Assembly (NCBI GenBank): GCA_003221985.1 | Contig: QHUQ01000076.1 | Location: 1-7,396, forward strand | Direction: 5' to 3' | DNA length: 7,396 bases | From: Gemmatimonadota bacterium | GTDB taxonomy: Bacteria > Gemmatimonadota > Gemmatimonadetes > Gemmatimonadales > GWC2-71-9 | Shown here: piece by piece, positions 1 through 6,681 of the stretch | How positions within the stretch are numbered: the stretch's first letter is position 1 | Layout: each line of letters starts with the position of its first letter | Notes under the pieces: generated by a model | What the model was told of the DNA's origin: nothing | Seen by the model: the letters and a program-made list of their open reading frames with translations, nothing else | Databases searched by the model: none | Translations under genes and position numbers: made by a program

Positions 1-662
1 AGTTGAAGGGCATCCTCGAGGCGGAAGCGAAGCGCTGCAGCGCGTTCTACGTCACGGAGCGCTGGCTCGGCGGGACGCTGACGAACTTCCAGACGATCAA
101 GAAGCAGATCAAGCGGCTCAAGGAGCTGGAGCAGGGCGCGGCGGACGGCGACTTCACGAATTACACGAAGAAGGAGCAGCTGCTGTTCGACCGCGAGCGC
201 GGCAAGCTCGATAAGAACCTCGCGGGTATCAAGAACCTCGGCCGCCTGCCCGGCGCGCTGTTCGTGGTGGACGCGAAGAAGGAGCGCATCGCGGTCGCCG
301 AGGCCAACAAGCTCGGGATCCCGGTGGTGGCGATCGTCGATACGAACGCCGACCCCGATCTGATCACCGTGCCGATTCCCGGCAACGACGACGCGATCCG
401 GGCGGTCTCGCTGATCACGAATGCGATTTCCGACGTGATCGCCGAAGCGCGGCGCCAGATGCCGCTGCGGGACACGGGCACGGGCGAAGAGGGCGAAGGC
501 ACGACCTATTCGACCGAGACGGGTGAAGCAGACGTGGATGGCGATCGCAAGAAGCGGCCGGCGCGGCGCAAGCGGCGGCCGAAGCCGGAGGCGATCGCCG
601 CCCGGCTGAAGACCGAGGAAACGCCGGCCCCGGTGGAACCCGTAAGCGGGGGCGAGGCGTAA
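1..662 (+). CDS. rpsB: 30S ribosomal protein S2, 5'-truncated by window edge
   Basis: S2 is a small-subunit protein that helps hold S1 on the 30S ribosome. The window opens inside the gene; the first complete codon is at 3, and that TTG is an internal Leu, not a start. By comparison with E. coli S2, roughly the first 80 residues are missing. Visible family blocks, numbered from base 3, are TERWLGGTLTN (18-28), a KKQIKRLKELE helix (33-43), the S2 signature beginning PGALFVVDAKKERIAVAE (83-100), IPVVAIVDTNADPD (106-119) and IPGNDDAIRAV (125-135). Conserved S2 sequence ends near residue 150. About 68 further residues follow: a Gly/Glu/Thr-rich linker, an Arg/Lys cluster at 182-194 and a Pro/Glu-rich end. 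E. coli S2 has only a short acidic tail there. A terminator-like hairpin follows the stop codon. Identification is secure; the role of the tail is unknown. Confidence 0.97.
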   Translation, partial: LKGILEAEAKRCSAFYVTERWLGGTLTNFQTIKKQIKRLKELEQGAADGDFTNYTKKEQLLFDRERGKLDKNLAGIKNLGRLPGALFVVDAKKERIAVAEANKLGIPVVAIVDTNADPDLITVPIPGNDDAIRAVSLITNAISDVIAEARRQMPLRDTGTGEEGEGTTYSTETGEADVDGDRKKRPARRKRRPKPEAIAARLKTEETPAPVEPVSGGEA

Positions 663-687
663 CAACTCTGCAAGCTGCACAACCGAC

Positions 688-726
688 CGCCGCCCCCGGG
701 CTTCACGGCGCGAGGGCGGCGTTTTT
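688..726 (+). terminator. Intrinsic terminator/attenuator between rpsB and tsf
   Basis: An 8-bp all-GC stem, CGCCGCCC at 688-695 pairing perfectly with GGGCGGCG at 714-721, is followed at once by five T (722-726). The 18-nt loop can form a small inner CCG/CGG stem (696-698 with 706-708). This is the textbook form of a Rho-independent terminator. Because tsf and its tightly packed followers lie immediately downstream and no clear promoter is visible in the 78-nt gap, partial termination (attenuation) seems likelier than a complete stop. That is inferred from layout. Confidence 0.8.
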
Positions 727-728
727 AT

Positions 729-740
729 GAGGAGTGAGGA
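729..740 (+). promoter_or_regulatory. Shine-Dalgarno sequence of tsf
   Basis: GAGGAG at 729-734 sits 6 nt before the ATG at 741, with a second GAGGA directly against the start codon. It is the clearest ribosome-binding site in the window and fixes the tsf start. It begins three bases after the T-run of the hairpin, so tsf can be translated independently of rpsB. The later genes in the cluster mostly lack such a site and appear to depend on coupling. Confidence 0.8.
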
Positions 741-1349
741 ATGGCGTCCGTGAAAGAGATTCCCGCAAAGCTCGTTGCCGAGCTCCGTGCCCGCACGGGC
801 GCGGGCATGATGGACTGCAAGAAGGCGCTCGAGGAAACGGACGGCGACCTCGAAAAGGCCATCGACGTCCTCAGAAAGAAAGGCGCGGCGAAGGCCGATA
901 AGCGGGCCGGGCGTGAGGCGTCCGAAGGCGTGATCGGCTCATACGTCCATTTCGACGGATCCGTGGGCGTGCTCGTCGAGCTGAACAGCGAGACGGACTT
1001 CGTCGCGCGCACCGAGGACTTCAAGGCTCTGGCGAAAGACATCGCCGTCCACATCGCCGCGACCAACCCCCTCGCCGTGCGGATCGAGGATCTGCCGCCG
1101 GAGCTGGTCGCGCGTGAGCGCAAGGTGTACGAGTCGCAGGTCGCCGAGCAGAAGAAGCCCGAGAACATCCGCGCGAAAATCGTCGACGGCATGATGCGGA
1201 AGTTCTACGAGGAGCGGGTGCTGCTCGAGCAGAAGTTCGTGAAGGACGACAAGCGGACGGTGGGCGAGCTCGTCAAGGAGCTGTCGGGCAAGACGGGTGA
1301 AAAAGTCGGCATCCGTCGGTTCGCCCGACTCGAGCTCGGGGGCAACTGA
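741..1349 (+). CDS. tsf: Elongation factor Ts (short form)
   Basis: EF-Ts is the cytoplasmic guanine-nucleotide exchange factor that releases GDP from EF-Tu. The 202-aa product carries the N-terminal UBA-like module with RTGAGMMDCKKAL (18-30) and the core signature ELNSETDFVAR (80-90), whose Asp-Phe pair inserts near the EF-Tu nucleotide site. The C-terminal LLEQKFVKDDKRTV block (161-174) is also present. At about 200 aa it resembles the compact Thermus and cyanobacterial type; the E. coli protein has 283 aa and a duplicated core subdomain, so only one core copy is expected here. The start is set by a strong GAGGAG site. The stop codon (1347-1349) directly abuts the pyrH ATG as TGAATG, which favours translational coupling. 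Nothing suggests damage. Confidence 0.98.
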   Translation: MASVKEIPAKLVAELRARTGAGMMDCKKALEETDGDLEKAIDVLRKKGAAKADKRAGREASEGVIGSYVHFDGSVGVLVELNSETDFVARTEDFKALAKDIAVHIAATNPLAVRIEDLPPELVARERKVYESQVAEQKKPENIRAKIVDGMMRKFYEERVLLEQKFVKDDKRTVGELVKELSGKTGEKVGIRRFARLELGGN

Positions 1350-2063
1350 ATGGCGAAGCTCGCTTACTCGCGCGCGCTCCTCAAGCTGTCGGGGGAGTCG
1401 TTCGCGGGCGGGCGCGCTTCGGGCATCGACTTCGGCGTCATCGAGCGGTTGTCGGACGAGTTGAAGCAGGTCGCGGCCACCGGCGTGCAGCTGGGACTGG
1501 TGATCGGCGGCGGCAACATCCTGCGGGGCACCGCGGCGAGCCAGCAGGGCATGGATCGTGTCTCGGCCGACTACATGGGAATGCTCGCGACCGTCATCAA
1601 TGCGCTGGCGCTGCAGGACATCCTCGAGAAGAAGGGCGTCGACACCCGCGTGATGACGGCGATCCGCATGGAAGAGCTGGCTGAGCCCTACATCCGGCGT
1701 CGCGCGTTGCGGCACCTGTCGAAGGGCCGCATGGTGATCTTCGCGGGCGGCACGGGCAATCCCTATTTCTCGACCGATACGGCGGCGGTCCTGCGGGCGC
1801 TCGAGATGGAAGCGCAGGTGATTCTCAAGGCGACCAACGTGGACGGCGTCTACACCGCCGATCCGAAGAAGGACCCGGCAGCCAAGTTCCTGCCGACGCT
1901 GACGTTTCAGGAAGCGCTGGTGAAGGGCTATGCGGTGATGGACGCCAACGCCTTCGGGTTGTGCAAGGAGAACAAGCTCCCCATCGTGGTATTCAACATC
2001 AACCAGCCCGGTGCGACGGCCAGGGTCCTGGCCGGAGAACGCGTCGGCACGATCGTCCAATGA
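1350..2063 (+). CDS. pyrH: Uridylate (UMP) kinase
   Basis: UMP kinase phosphorylates UMP to UDP with ATP, the committed step from de novo UMP to UTP and CTP. It belongs to the amino-acid-kinase fold, is usually hexameric, and is unrelated to eukaryotic UMP/CMP kinase. The 237-aa protein has LLKLSGES (10-17) for phosphate binding, GGGNILRG (53-60), [21 protein letters not shown] (68-88) with Asp74 in the UMP-binding region, [16 protein letters not shown] (131-146), and [13 protein letters not shown] (160-172) for ATP binding. Length is typical for the family. The ATG directly follows the tsf stop; only a G-run (1338-1342) lies upstream as a weak ribosome site, so coupling to tsf is likely. Its stop overlaps the frr start by 4 nt (ATGA). 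Confidence 0.98.
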   Translation: MAKLAYSRALLKLSGESFAGGRASGIDFGVIERLSDELKQVAATGVQLGLVIGGGNILRGTAASQQGMDRVSADYMGMLATVINALALQDILEKKGVDTRVMTAIRMEELAEPYIRRRALRHLSKGRMVIFAGGTGNPYFSTDTAAVLRALEMEAQVILKATNVDGVYTADPKKDPAAKFLPTLTFQEALVKGYAVMDANAFGLCKENKLPIVVFNINQPGATARVLAGERVGTIVQ

Positions 2064-2614
2064 CTCCGCTGAACGATCACGTCAAGCATGCCAAGCAGCT
2101 GATGGATAAGGCGGTCGAAGCCGTGAAGCGCGAATTCTCCACCGTCCGCACCGGCAAGGCGACGACGGCGCTGCTCGATCTGGTCCGCGTCGAAGCCTAT
2201 GGGAATGAGATGCCGCTGACACAGGTGGCGAGCGTCGCGGCGCCGGAGCCGAAGCTGCTCACCGTGCAGCCGTGGGACAAAGGGCTGCTGAAGGCGGTGG
2301 AGAAGGGCATCCTCGCCTCGGACCTCGGCCTGACGCCCTCGAACGACGGCAATATCATTCGCATCCCGATTCCGCCGTTGACCGAAGAACGCCGCAAAGA
2401 GCTGGTGAAAGTCGTGCACAAGTTCGCCGAGGAAGGCCGCGTCGCCATCCGACACGCGCGCACGGAGACGATGAACCGGATCAAGAAGACGGAGCACGTC
2501 TCGTCCGATGATCAGAAGCACGCCGAGAAGGAAGTGCAGAAGACGCACGACGATCATCTCAAGGCCGTGGACGCGGCGGTGAAAGCCAAAGAAGCGGAGA
2601 TCATGGAAGTCTGA
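2060..2614 (+). CDS. frr: Ribosome recycling factor
   Basis: RRF works with EF-G to split post-termination ribosomes into subunits. The 184-aa product matches the family's near-constant length of about 185 aa. Visible blocks are [16 protein letters not shown] (25-40), [13 protein letters not shown] (47-59), LTVQPWDKG (67-75), [19 protein letters not shown] (94-112) and the C-terminal helix of the tRNA-mimic arm. Arg131 and Arg134 correspond by position to the functionally important Arg129 and Arg132 of E. coli. The frame is open upstream to about 1961, but that stretch is pyrH in another frame; the ATG at 2060 gives the standard length. No Shine-Dalgarno sequence is visible near it, and the ATGA overlap with pyrH points to termination-reinitiation. 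The stop shares one base with the uppS start (TGATG). Confidence 0.97.
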   Translation: MTPLNDHVKHAKQLMDKAVEAVKREFSTVRTGKATTALLDLVRVEAYGNEMPLTQVASVAAPEPKLLTVQPWDKGLLKAVEKGILASDLGLTPSNDGNIIRIPIPPLTEERRKELVKVVHKFAEEGRVAIRHARTETMNRIKKTEHVSSDDQKHAEKEVQKTHDDHLKAVDAAVKAKEAEIMEV

Positions 2615-3330
2615 TGCTGCCCGGTCCGATTCCCCGCCACGTGGCGATCATCATGGACGGCAATGGCCGCTGGGCGAGCGAACGCCGGCTGCCTCGGCCG
2701 TTCGGTCATCGGGCCGGGATGAAGGCCGTGCGGGAGGCGGTCGAGGGGGCGATCGACGCCGGCGTCGAGGTCCTGACGCTGTTCGCGTTCTCCGACGAGA
2801 ACTGGAACCGGCCCGCGCCCGAGATCTCCGCGCTGATGGACCTGCTCGAGGAGTACATCGCGAAAGAAGTCGCCGAGCTGAAAGGCCAGGGCGTGCGCGT
2901 GCACGTGCTGGGCGACCGCACTCGGCTGACACCCGGGGGTCGAGCGGCGGTCGAGCGCGTGGAGCGTGAGACGACGGGGGGTCAGAAACTGTCGCTCAAT
3001 CTGTGTATCTCGTATTCGTCGCGCGGCGAGATCGCGCGGGCGGCGCGCCTGCTCGCGGAGGAAGTGCTCAAGGGCACGAAGCAGCTCGAGGACATCGACG
3101 AAGAAGCGATCCGCGCCAAGCTCTACACGGCGCCCTGGGGCGATCCCGACCTGCTGATCCGGACATCGGGTGAGCAGCGCCTGTCCAACTTTCTGCTGTG
3201 GCAGCTCGCCTACACCGAACTGTATATCACGCCCGTGTTGTGGCCGGACTTCAGCCGGCGCACTCTGCTGGACGCCATCCTCGATTATCAGCGTCGCGAG
3301 CGTCGATTCGGCAAAGTCACCGCGTCCTGA
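2614..3330 (+). CDS. uppS: Isoprenyl transferase (undecaprenyl diphosphate synthase)
   Basis: This cis-prenyltransferase extends farnesyl diphosphate with isopentenyl diphosphate to give C55 undecaprenyl diphosphate, the carrier lipid for peptidoglycan and other surface polymers. The 238 residues carry HVAIIMDGNGRWA (9-21) with the diphosphate-binding Asp15, GHRAG (31-35), FAFSDENWNRP (57-67) and RTSGEQRLSNFLLWQ (183-197), followed by ELYITPVLWPDF. Ser60, Glu62, Asn63, Trp64 and Arg66 match catalytic positions Ser71, Glu73, Asn74, Trp75 and Arg77 of E. coli. Two motifs deviate: Asp61 replaces the usual Ser or Thr, and ISYSSRGE (132-139) stands where E. coli has NYGGR. Final chain length cannot be read from sequence, but position beside cdsA and dxr supports C55. 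The start overlaps the frr stop by one base; a weak GGAAG lies 4 nt upstream. Confidence 0.96.
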   Translation: MLPGPIPRHVAIIMDGNGRWASERRLPRPFGHRAGMKAVREAVEGAIDAGVEVLTLFAFSDENWNRPAPEISALMDLLEEYIAKEVAELKGQGVRVHVLGDRTRLTPGGRAAVERVERETTGGQKLSLNLCISYSSRGEIARAARLLAEEVLKGTKQLEDIDEEAIRAKLYTAPWGDPDLLIRTSGEQRLSNFLLWQLAYTELYITPVLWPDFSRRTLLDAILDYQRRERRFGKVTAS

Positions 3331-4205
3331 TGCCTCCCCCCTTCCTCTCCCCAAACCTGGTGCAGCGCATCGCGGTGGCGGCGGTCGCCATTCCGCTGGC
3401 CGTGGGCATCATCTGGCTGGGCGGCTGGGTACTCGCCGCGACGCTCGCCGTGCTCGGCATCCTCGGCGCGCGCGAGATCTATGATTTCGCCCGCCGCCAG
3501 GGGATCGAGCCGCTCGAGCGCACCGGCTGGCTCGCCGCGGGCGCGATCCCGTTGCTCGCCTACTGGGCCAAAGGCTCGGAGACGCGGTGGGCGGAGCCGG
3601 CGCCCTATCTGGGAGCGATCTGGCTGATGGTGGCACTGGGGATTGCGATGCCGCGGCGCGGACCCGCCGGCCGGCCACTGGCGAGCGTCGCGATCACCCT
3701 GTTCGGCTCCCTGTACGCGTCGGCGATGCTGGCGTTTTTGATCGCGATCCGCCACGGCACCAATGCAGCGAACCGACCCCGTGCCTACGTTCTCCTCGCG
3801 GTGTTTCCGCTCGTGATCACCTGGATTTGCGATACGGCGGCGATGGCGGTGGGCACGAGGGTCGGCGGGCCCAGGCTGGCGCCGGTGCTGTCCCCGAACA
3901 AGACGCACGCCGGCGCAGTCGGCGGGACGCTGGGCGGCATCATCGTGGCACTCGCGCTCGGCAAGTTTGTGCTCAATCGTGAGGGATGGCATTTCACCGA
4001 TGGCCAGCTGCTCCTGTTCGGTCTTGCCGTGTCGATCGTCGCGCAGGTCGGTGACGTCGCGGAATCGCTGTTCAAGCGGGAAGCCGGCCTCAAGGATTCG
4101 TCCACCCTGATCCCGGGACACGGTGGCGTGCTCGATCGGCTCGATTCTCTGTACTTCGTGATTCCCACGGCCGCAGGGTTGTACCGCGTGTTTGGGGTGA
4201 TATGA
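3330..4205 (+). CDS. cdsA: Phosphatidate cytidylyltransferase (CDP-diglyceride synthase)
   Basis: CdsA is an integral membrane enzyme that converts phosphatidic acid and CTP to CDP-diacylglycerol, the branch point for bacterial phospholipids. The 291-aa product is very hydrophobic, with membrane segments near residues 10-30, 33-47, 66-80, 93-107, 118-140, 152-175, 197-215, 226-242 and 274-288. The C-terminal family signature is complete at 246-272: SLFKREAGLKDSS, then PGHGGVLDRLD, including the conserved metal-binding Asp residues. Upstream are CDTAAMAVGTRVGG (167-180) and SPNKTHAGAVGG (188-199), the latter replacing the common KTWEG. The frame is open from 3198, but that part lies over uppS; the ATG at 3330 overlaps the uppS stop as TGATG and starts just before the first membrane helix. 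No ribosome site is visible, so coupling is expected. The stop overlaps dxr by 4 nt. Confidence 0.96.
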   Translation: MPPPFLSPNLVQRIAVAAVAIPLAVGIIWLGGWVLAATLAVLGILGAREIYDFARRQGIEPLERTGWLAAGAIPLLAYWAKGSETRWAEPAPYLGAIWLMVALGIAMPRRGPAGRPLASVAITLFGSLYASAMLAFLIAIRHGTNAANRPRAYVLLAVFPLVITWICDTAAMAVGTRVGGPRLAPVLSPNKTHAGAVGGTLGGIIVALALGKFVLNREGWHFTDGQLLLFGLAVSIVAQVGDVAESLFKREAGLKDSSTLIPGHGGVLDRLDSLYFVIPTAAGLYRVFGVI

Positions 4206-5353
4206 GCGTCGGGATCGCGATCCTCGGATCCACCGGTTCGATCGGCCGCTCGACGCTCCAGGTGCTCGCGCGCCAACGGGAGCGGTTTCGTGTCGTCGCC
4301 ATCACCGGACATTCCAACAAGGAACTGCTCGCCCAGCAGGCCGCGGAATGGAAACCGGCATTTGTGGGGCTGGTCAATGGGGAGAGCACGGAGCACGGAG
4401 CAGGGAGCAGAAACGGCGGTACCGCGTGTCTTGTCGAAGCCGCGACCCATCCCGACGTGAAGATCGTGGTGAACGGGATCGTCGGCGCCGCGGGCCTCGA
4501 GGCCACGCTCGCGGCCCTGCGCGCCGGTAAGCGCGTCGCACTCGCGAATAAGGAAACGCTGGTTATGGCGGGTGAGCTGGTTGCCCGGGCGGCGCGGGAG
4601 GGCGGTGGAGAAATCGTCCCGGTAGACTCCGAGCACAGCGCGGTGCTGCAGTGCGTTGCGGGACACCGGCCAACCGAGCTGGATCGCCTGATCCTCACCG
4701 CCTCCGGCGGACCATTCCGCACCTGGGAACACGAGCGTGTGTCGCGCGCGACCGTCGCGGAAGCGCTCAAGCATCCGACCTGGACGATGGGTAAGAAGAT
4801 CACGGTCGATTCCGCGACGCTGGTCAACAAGGCGCTCGAAGTCATTGAAGCGCATTTCCTGTTCGGCGTGGATTATGATCATGTGGACGTGGTCATTCAC
4901 CCCCAGTCCGTGATCCACGGTTTCGCGGAGTTCGTGGACGGCTCGGTGCTGGCGCAAATCGGATTCCCCACGATGGAGCTGCCCATTTTGTACGCGCTCA
5001 CGTATCCGGAACGGGTACCCGACCAGGGGGTGCGGCGCTTCGACCCGGTGGCCGCCGGAACCCTCACCTTTGAAGCGGTGCAGCCGGAGCGGTTCCCCGC
5101 CTACGTCGTGGGCCGCGCAGCGGCGCGCGCCGGAGGCACCGCTCCCGCCATGTTCAATGCAGCGAACGAGGTCGCCGTGCAGCTGTTCCTCGAAGAGCGC
5201 ATCACGTTCGGCCGGATCGCGGAGATCATCGAGCGCGTGGTGGAGCAGGGGCGTCCGGGTGATGCCGGGTCGCTCGACAGCGTGCTCGCCGCCGACGCCG
5301 AGGCACGGCGGCTCGCGCGGGAGGCCGGGGGGGTGGCGGGGGCCGCATGCTGA
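4202..5353 (+). CDS. dxr: 1-deoxy-D-xylulose 5-phosphate reductoisomerase
   Basis: Dxr (IspC) rearranges and reduces DXP to 2-C-methyl-D-erythritol 4-phosphate with NADPH, the first committed MEP step, and so feeds the isoprenoid substrates of the neighbouring UppS. The 383 residues show the NADPH loop GSTGSIG (9-15), NGIVGAAGLEATLAAL (91-106), LANKETL (114-120), and VDSEHSA (141-147) with metal ligands Asp142 and Glu144. Also present are ASGGPF (167-172), HPTWTMGKKITVDSATLVNK (191-210) and Glu213. His191, Ser204, Asn209, Lys210 and Glu213 match E. coli His209, Ser222, Asn227, Lys228 and Glu231, so the enzyme should be active. Residues 61-70 are encoded by a four-unit heptamer repeat in a variable loop of the NADPH domain; E. 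coli has a longer, unrelated segment there. The gene overlaps cdsA by 4 nt and rseP by 7 nt. Confidence 0.97.
   Translation: MSVGIAILGSTGSIGRSTLQVLARQRERFRVVAITGHSNKELLAQQAAEWKPAFVGLVNGESTEHGAGSRNGGTACLVEAATHPDVKIVVNGIVGAAGLEATLAALRAGKRVALANKETLVMAGELVARAAREGGGEIVPVDSEHSAVLQCVAGHRPTELDRLILTASGGPFRTWEHERVSRATVAEALKHPTWTMGKKITVDSATLVNKALEVIEAHFLFGVDYDHVDVVIHPQSVIHGFAEFVDGSVLAQIGFPTMELPILYALTYPERVPDQGVRRFDPVAAGTLTFEAVQPERFPAYVVGRAAARAGGTAPAMFNAANEVAVQLFLEERITFGRIAEIIERVVEQGRPGDAGSLDSVLAADAEARRLAREAGGVAGAAC
4384..4411 (+). repeat. Heptamer tandem repeat, 4 units, inside dxr
   Basis: Four contiguous 7-bp units occur in frame within dxr: GAGCACG twice, then GAGCAGG, then GAGCAGA, a total of 28 bp. 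They encode Glu61 to Arg70, an alternating small and polar stretch unlike the surrounding enzyme. Flanking bases do not continue the period. The tract has the same period and copy number as the two tracts in the small gene near 6.7-7.0 kb, but a different consensus. Confidence 0.85.
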
Positions 5354-6681
5354 ACATCGTCTCGGTCATCATCGTGCTCGGCGTGCTGATCTTCGTGCAC
5401 GAGCTGGGGCATTTCCTCGTCGCCAAGGCGGTGGGCGTCCAGGTGCTCCGCTTTTCGCTCGGCTTCGGGCGGCCGCTGCTCGCCTGGCACCGCGGCGAAA
5501 CGGAGTACTGGGTCTCGTGGATTCCGCTGGGCGGGTACGTGAAGATGGCCGGCCTGGAAGAAGAGGGAATGGCGGGCGAGCTGGAAGGCGGGAAGGCGGA
5601 CACCCCGATCGATCCGGCGCGCGCCTTCGACAAGAAGCCGTTGTGGGCCAGGATGGCCGTGATTCTCGCCGGTGTCACGATGAATCTGGTCCTCGCGTTC
5701 GCGATCTACACCGGCCTCGCCGCGATTGCGGGGGCGCCCCGTCCCGCCGTGCTGCCGGTCGACTCGGTGGAGATGGCGGCGCTCCCGCCGGGCGCGGAGC
5801 GGTTGAGCACCCTGCGGCGCGGCGACCGCATCACGCACGTCAACGGCGATTCGCTCAAGACGTGGGACCAATTCGAGGACCTGGTCATCGCCGGTCCGCG
5901 GGAGTTGCGCCTGCGGGTCGCCGGGCGGCCCGAGCCGCTCGTGTTGCACGTCGCTCGCGACACCACCGCGCGTTATGCGATCGTGCGTGCCGTGGTGCCG
6001 CTGTTTCCGCCGCGCATCGGACCGTTGGAGCTGGGCCAGCCCGCGCACCGCGCGGGGCTCAAGGGCGGCGACATCGTGGTGCGCGTCGGCGCGGACACCA
6101 TCACGGCATGGTCCGACATGGTCCGTCGAATCCGCGCGAACCCCGGGAAACCGCTCGTGTTCACGGTGCTGCGCGGCGATCGGCTGACGCAAATCCCGAT
6201 CACGCCGGAGGCCAAGGACTCCGCGGGCGAGCACTTCGGCGTGATCGGCGCCTACTTGAATCGGCCCACCGTGCGAGTGCCCGTCAGCCTCGGCAGCGCG
6301 GTAGCGCTGGGCGCCGGGCAAACGGTGGGGCAGGTCGGCGTCGTCGTGATGTCGGTGAAACGCCTCGTGACGGGTCAGTCCTCGGCGCGTGAGCTGGGCG
6401 GGCCGATCGCGATTGCCCAGATGTCGGGCCAGGCGGCGCGGCTCGGACTCGACTGGTTCTTGAGCTTCCTCGCGTTCTTCTCGGTCAGCCTCGCGGTGCT
6501 GAACCTGCTGCCGATTCCCGTGCTGGATGGTGGACACGCGATGTTCCTGATCGCCGAAGCCATTTATCGCCGCCCGCTGTCGCCGCAATTGCGGTTGCGG
6601 CTCACCCAGGTCGGCATGCTCGTGGTGCTGGCCATCATGGTGGTTGCGCTCGGCAACGATGTCCTCCGCCTCTTCCGCTGA
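5347..6681 (+). CDS. rseP: Site-2 intramembrane metalloprotease, RseP/RasP type
   Basis: This is a zinc metalloprotease of the inner membrane that cuts transmembrane segments. In E. coli it cleaves the anti-sigma factor RseA after DegS; in Bacillus RasP cleaves RsiW. The 444-aa product has helix 1 at about 3-27 with HELGH (18-22), where His18, His22 and catalytic Glu19 lie. The membrane-associated loop GGYVKM is at 62-67 and helix 2 at about 103-127. Two periplasmic PDZ domains follow (about 130-205 and 222-290), with LRRGDRITHVNG and LKGGDIVVRVG as their core strands. LNLLPIPVLDGGH (385-397) supplies the third zinc ligand Asp394, and helix 4 is at about 421-440. Length matches E. coli (450 aa). 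The ATG lies in the last codons of dxr, with only G-rich sequence upstream. Its natural substrate cannot be deduced; no anti-sigma factor is in view. Confidence 0.96.
   Translation: MLNIVSVIIVLGVLIFVHELGHFLVAKAVGVQVLRFSLGFGRPLLAWHRGETEYWVSWIPLGGYVKMAGLEEEGMAGELEGGKADTPIDPARAFDKKPLWARMAVILAGVTMNLVLAFAIYTGLAAIAGAPRPAVLPVDSVEMAALPPGAERLSTLRRGDRITHVNGDSLKTWDQFEDLVIAGPRELRLRVAGRPEPLVLHVARDTTARYAIVRAVVPLFPPRIGPLELGQPAHRAGLKGGDIVVRVGADTITAWSDMVRRIRANPGKPLVFTVLRGDRLTQIPITPEAKDSAGEHFGVIGAYLNRPTVRVPVSLGSAVALGAGQTVGQVGVVVMSVKRLVTGQSSARELGGPIAIAQMSGQAARLGLDWFLSFLAFFSVSLAVLNLLPIPVLDGGHAMFLIAEAIYRRPLSPQLRLRLTQVGMLVVLAIMVVALGNDVLRLFR

Noticed and set aside
1961..2059. Upstream extension of the frr frame
   Set aside because: It overlaps the conserved 3' end of pyrH, and RRF is almost invariably about 185 aa, which the ATG at 2060 gives.
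939..2060. Long minus-strand open frame (373 codons) opposite tsf and pyrH
   Set aside because: It is a high-GC shadow of two certain genes. Its translation is rich in Arg, His, Asp and Leu with no recognisable domain.
3198..3329. Upstream extension of the cdsA frame
   Set aside because: It overlaps conserved uppS sequence, and the extension has no CdsA-like features. The TGATG start at 3330 gives a normal CdsA length.
5327..5333. G7 run near the end of dxr as a programmed frameshift site making a Dxr-RseP fusion
   Set aside because: The rseP frame is -1 to dxr, but the run is not in a proper -1 slippery register, and a clean +1 slip leads to the third frame. Ordinary overlap and reinitiation explain the junction.
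5070..6392. Plus-strand open frame of 440 codons in another frame across dxr and rseP
   Set aside because: It is low-complexity Arg/Gly/Ala translation crossing two proven genes; it is an out-of-frame shadow.
5101..6588. Very long minus-strand open frame (495 codons) opposite dxr and rseP
   Set aside because: It covers strongly conserved plus-strand enzymes, and its composition (Arg/His/Asp-rich) is the usual mirror of GC-rich codons. There is no motif or start context.
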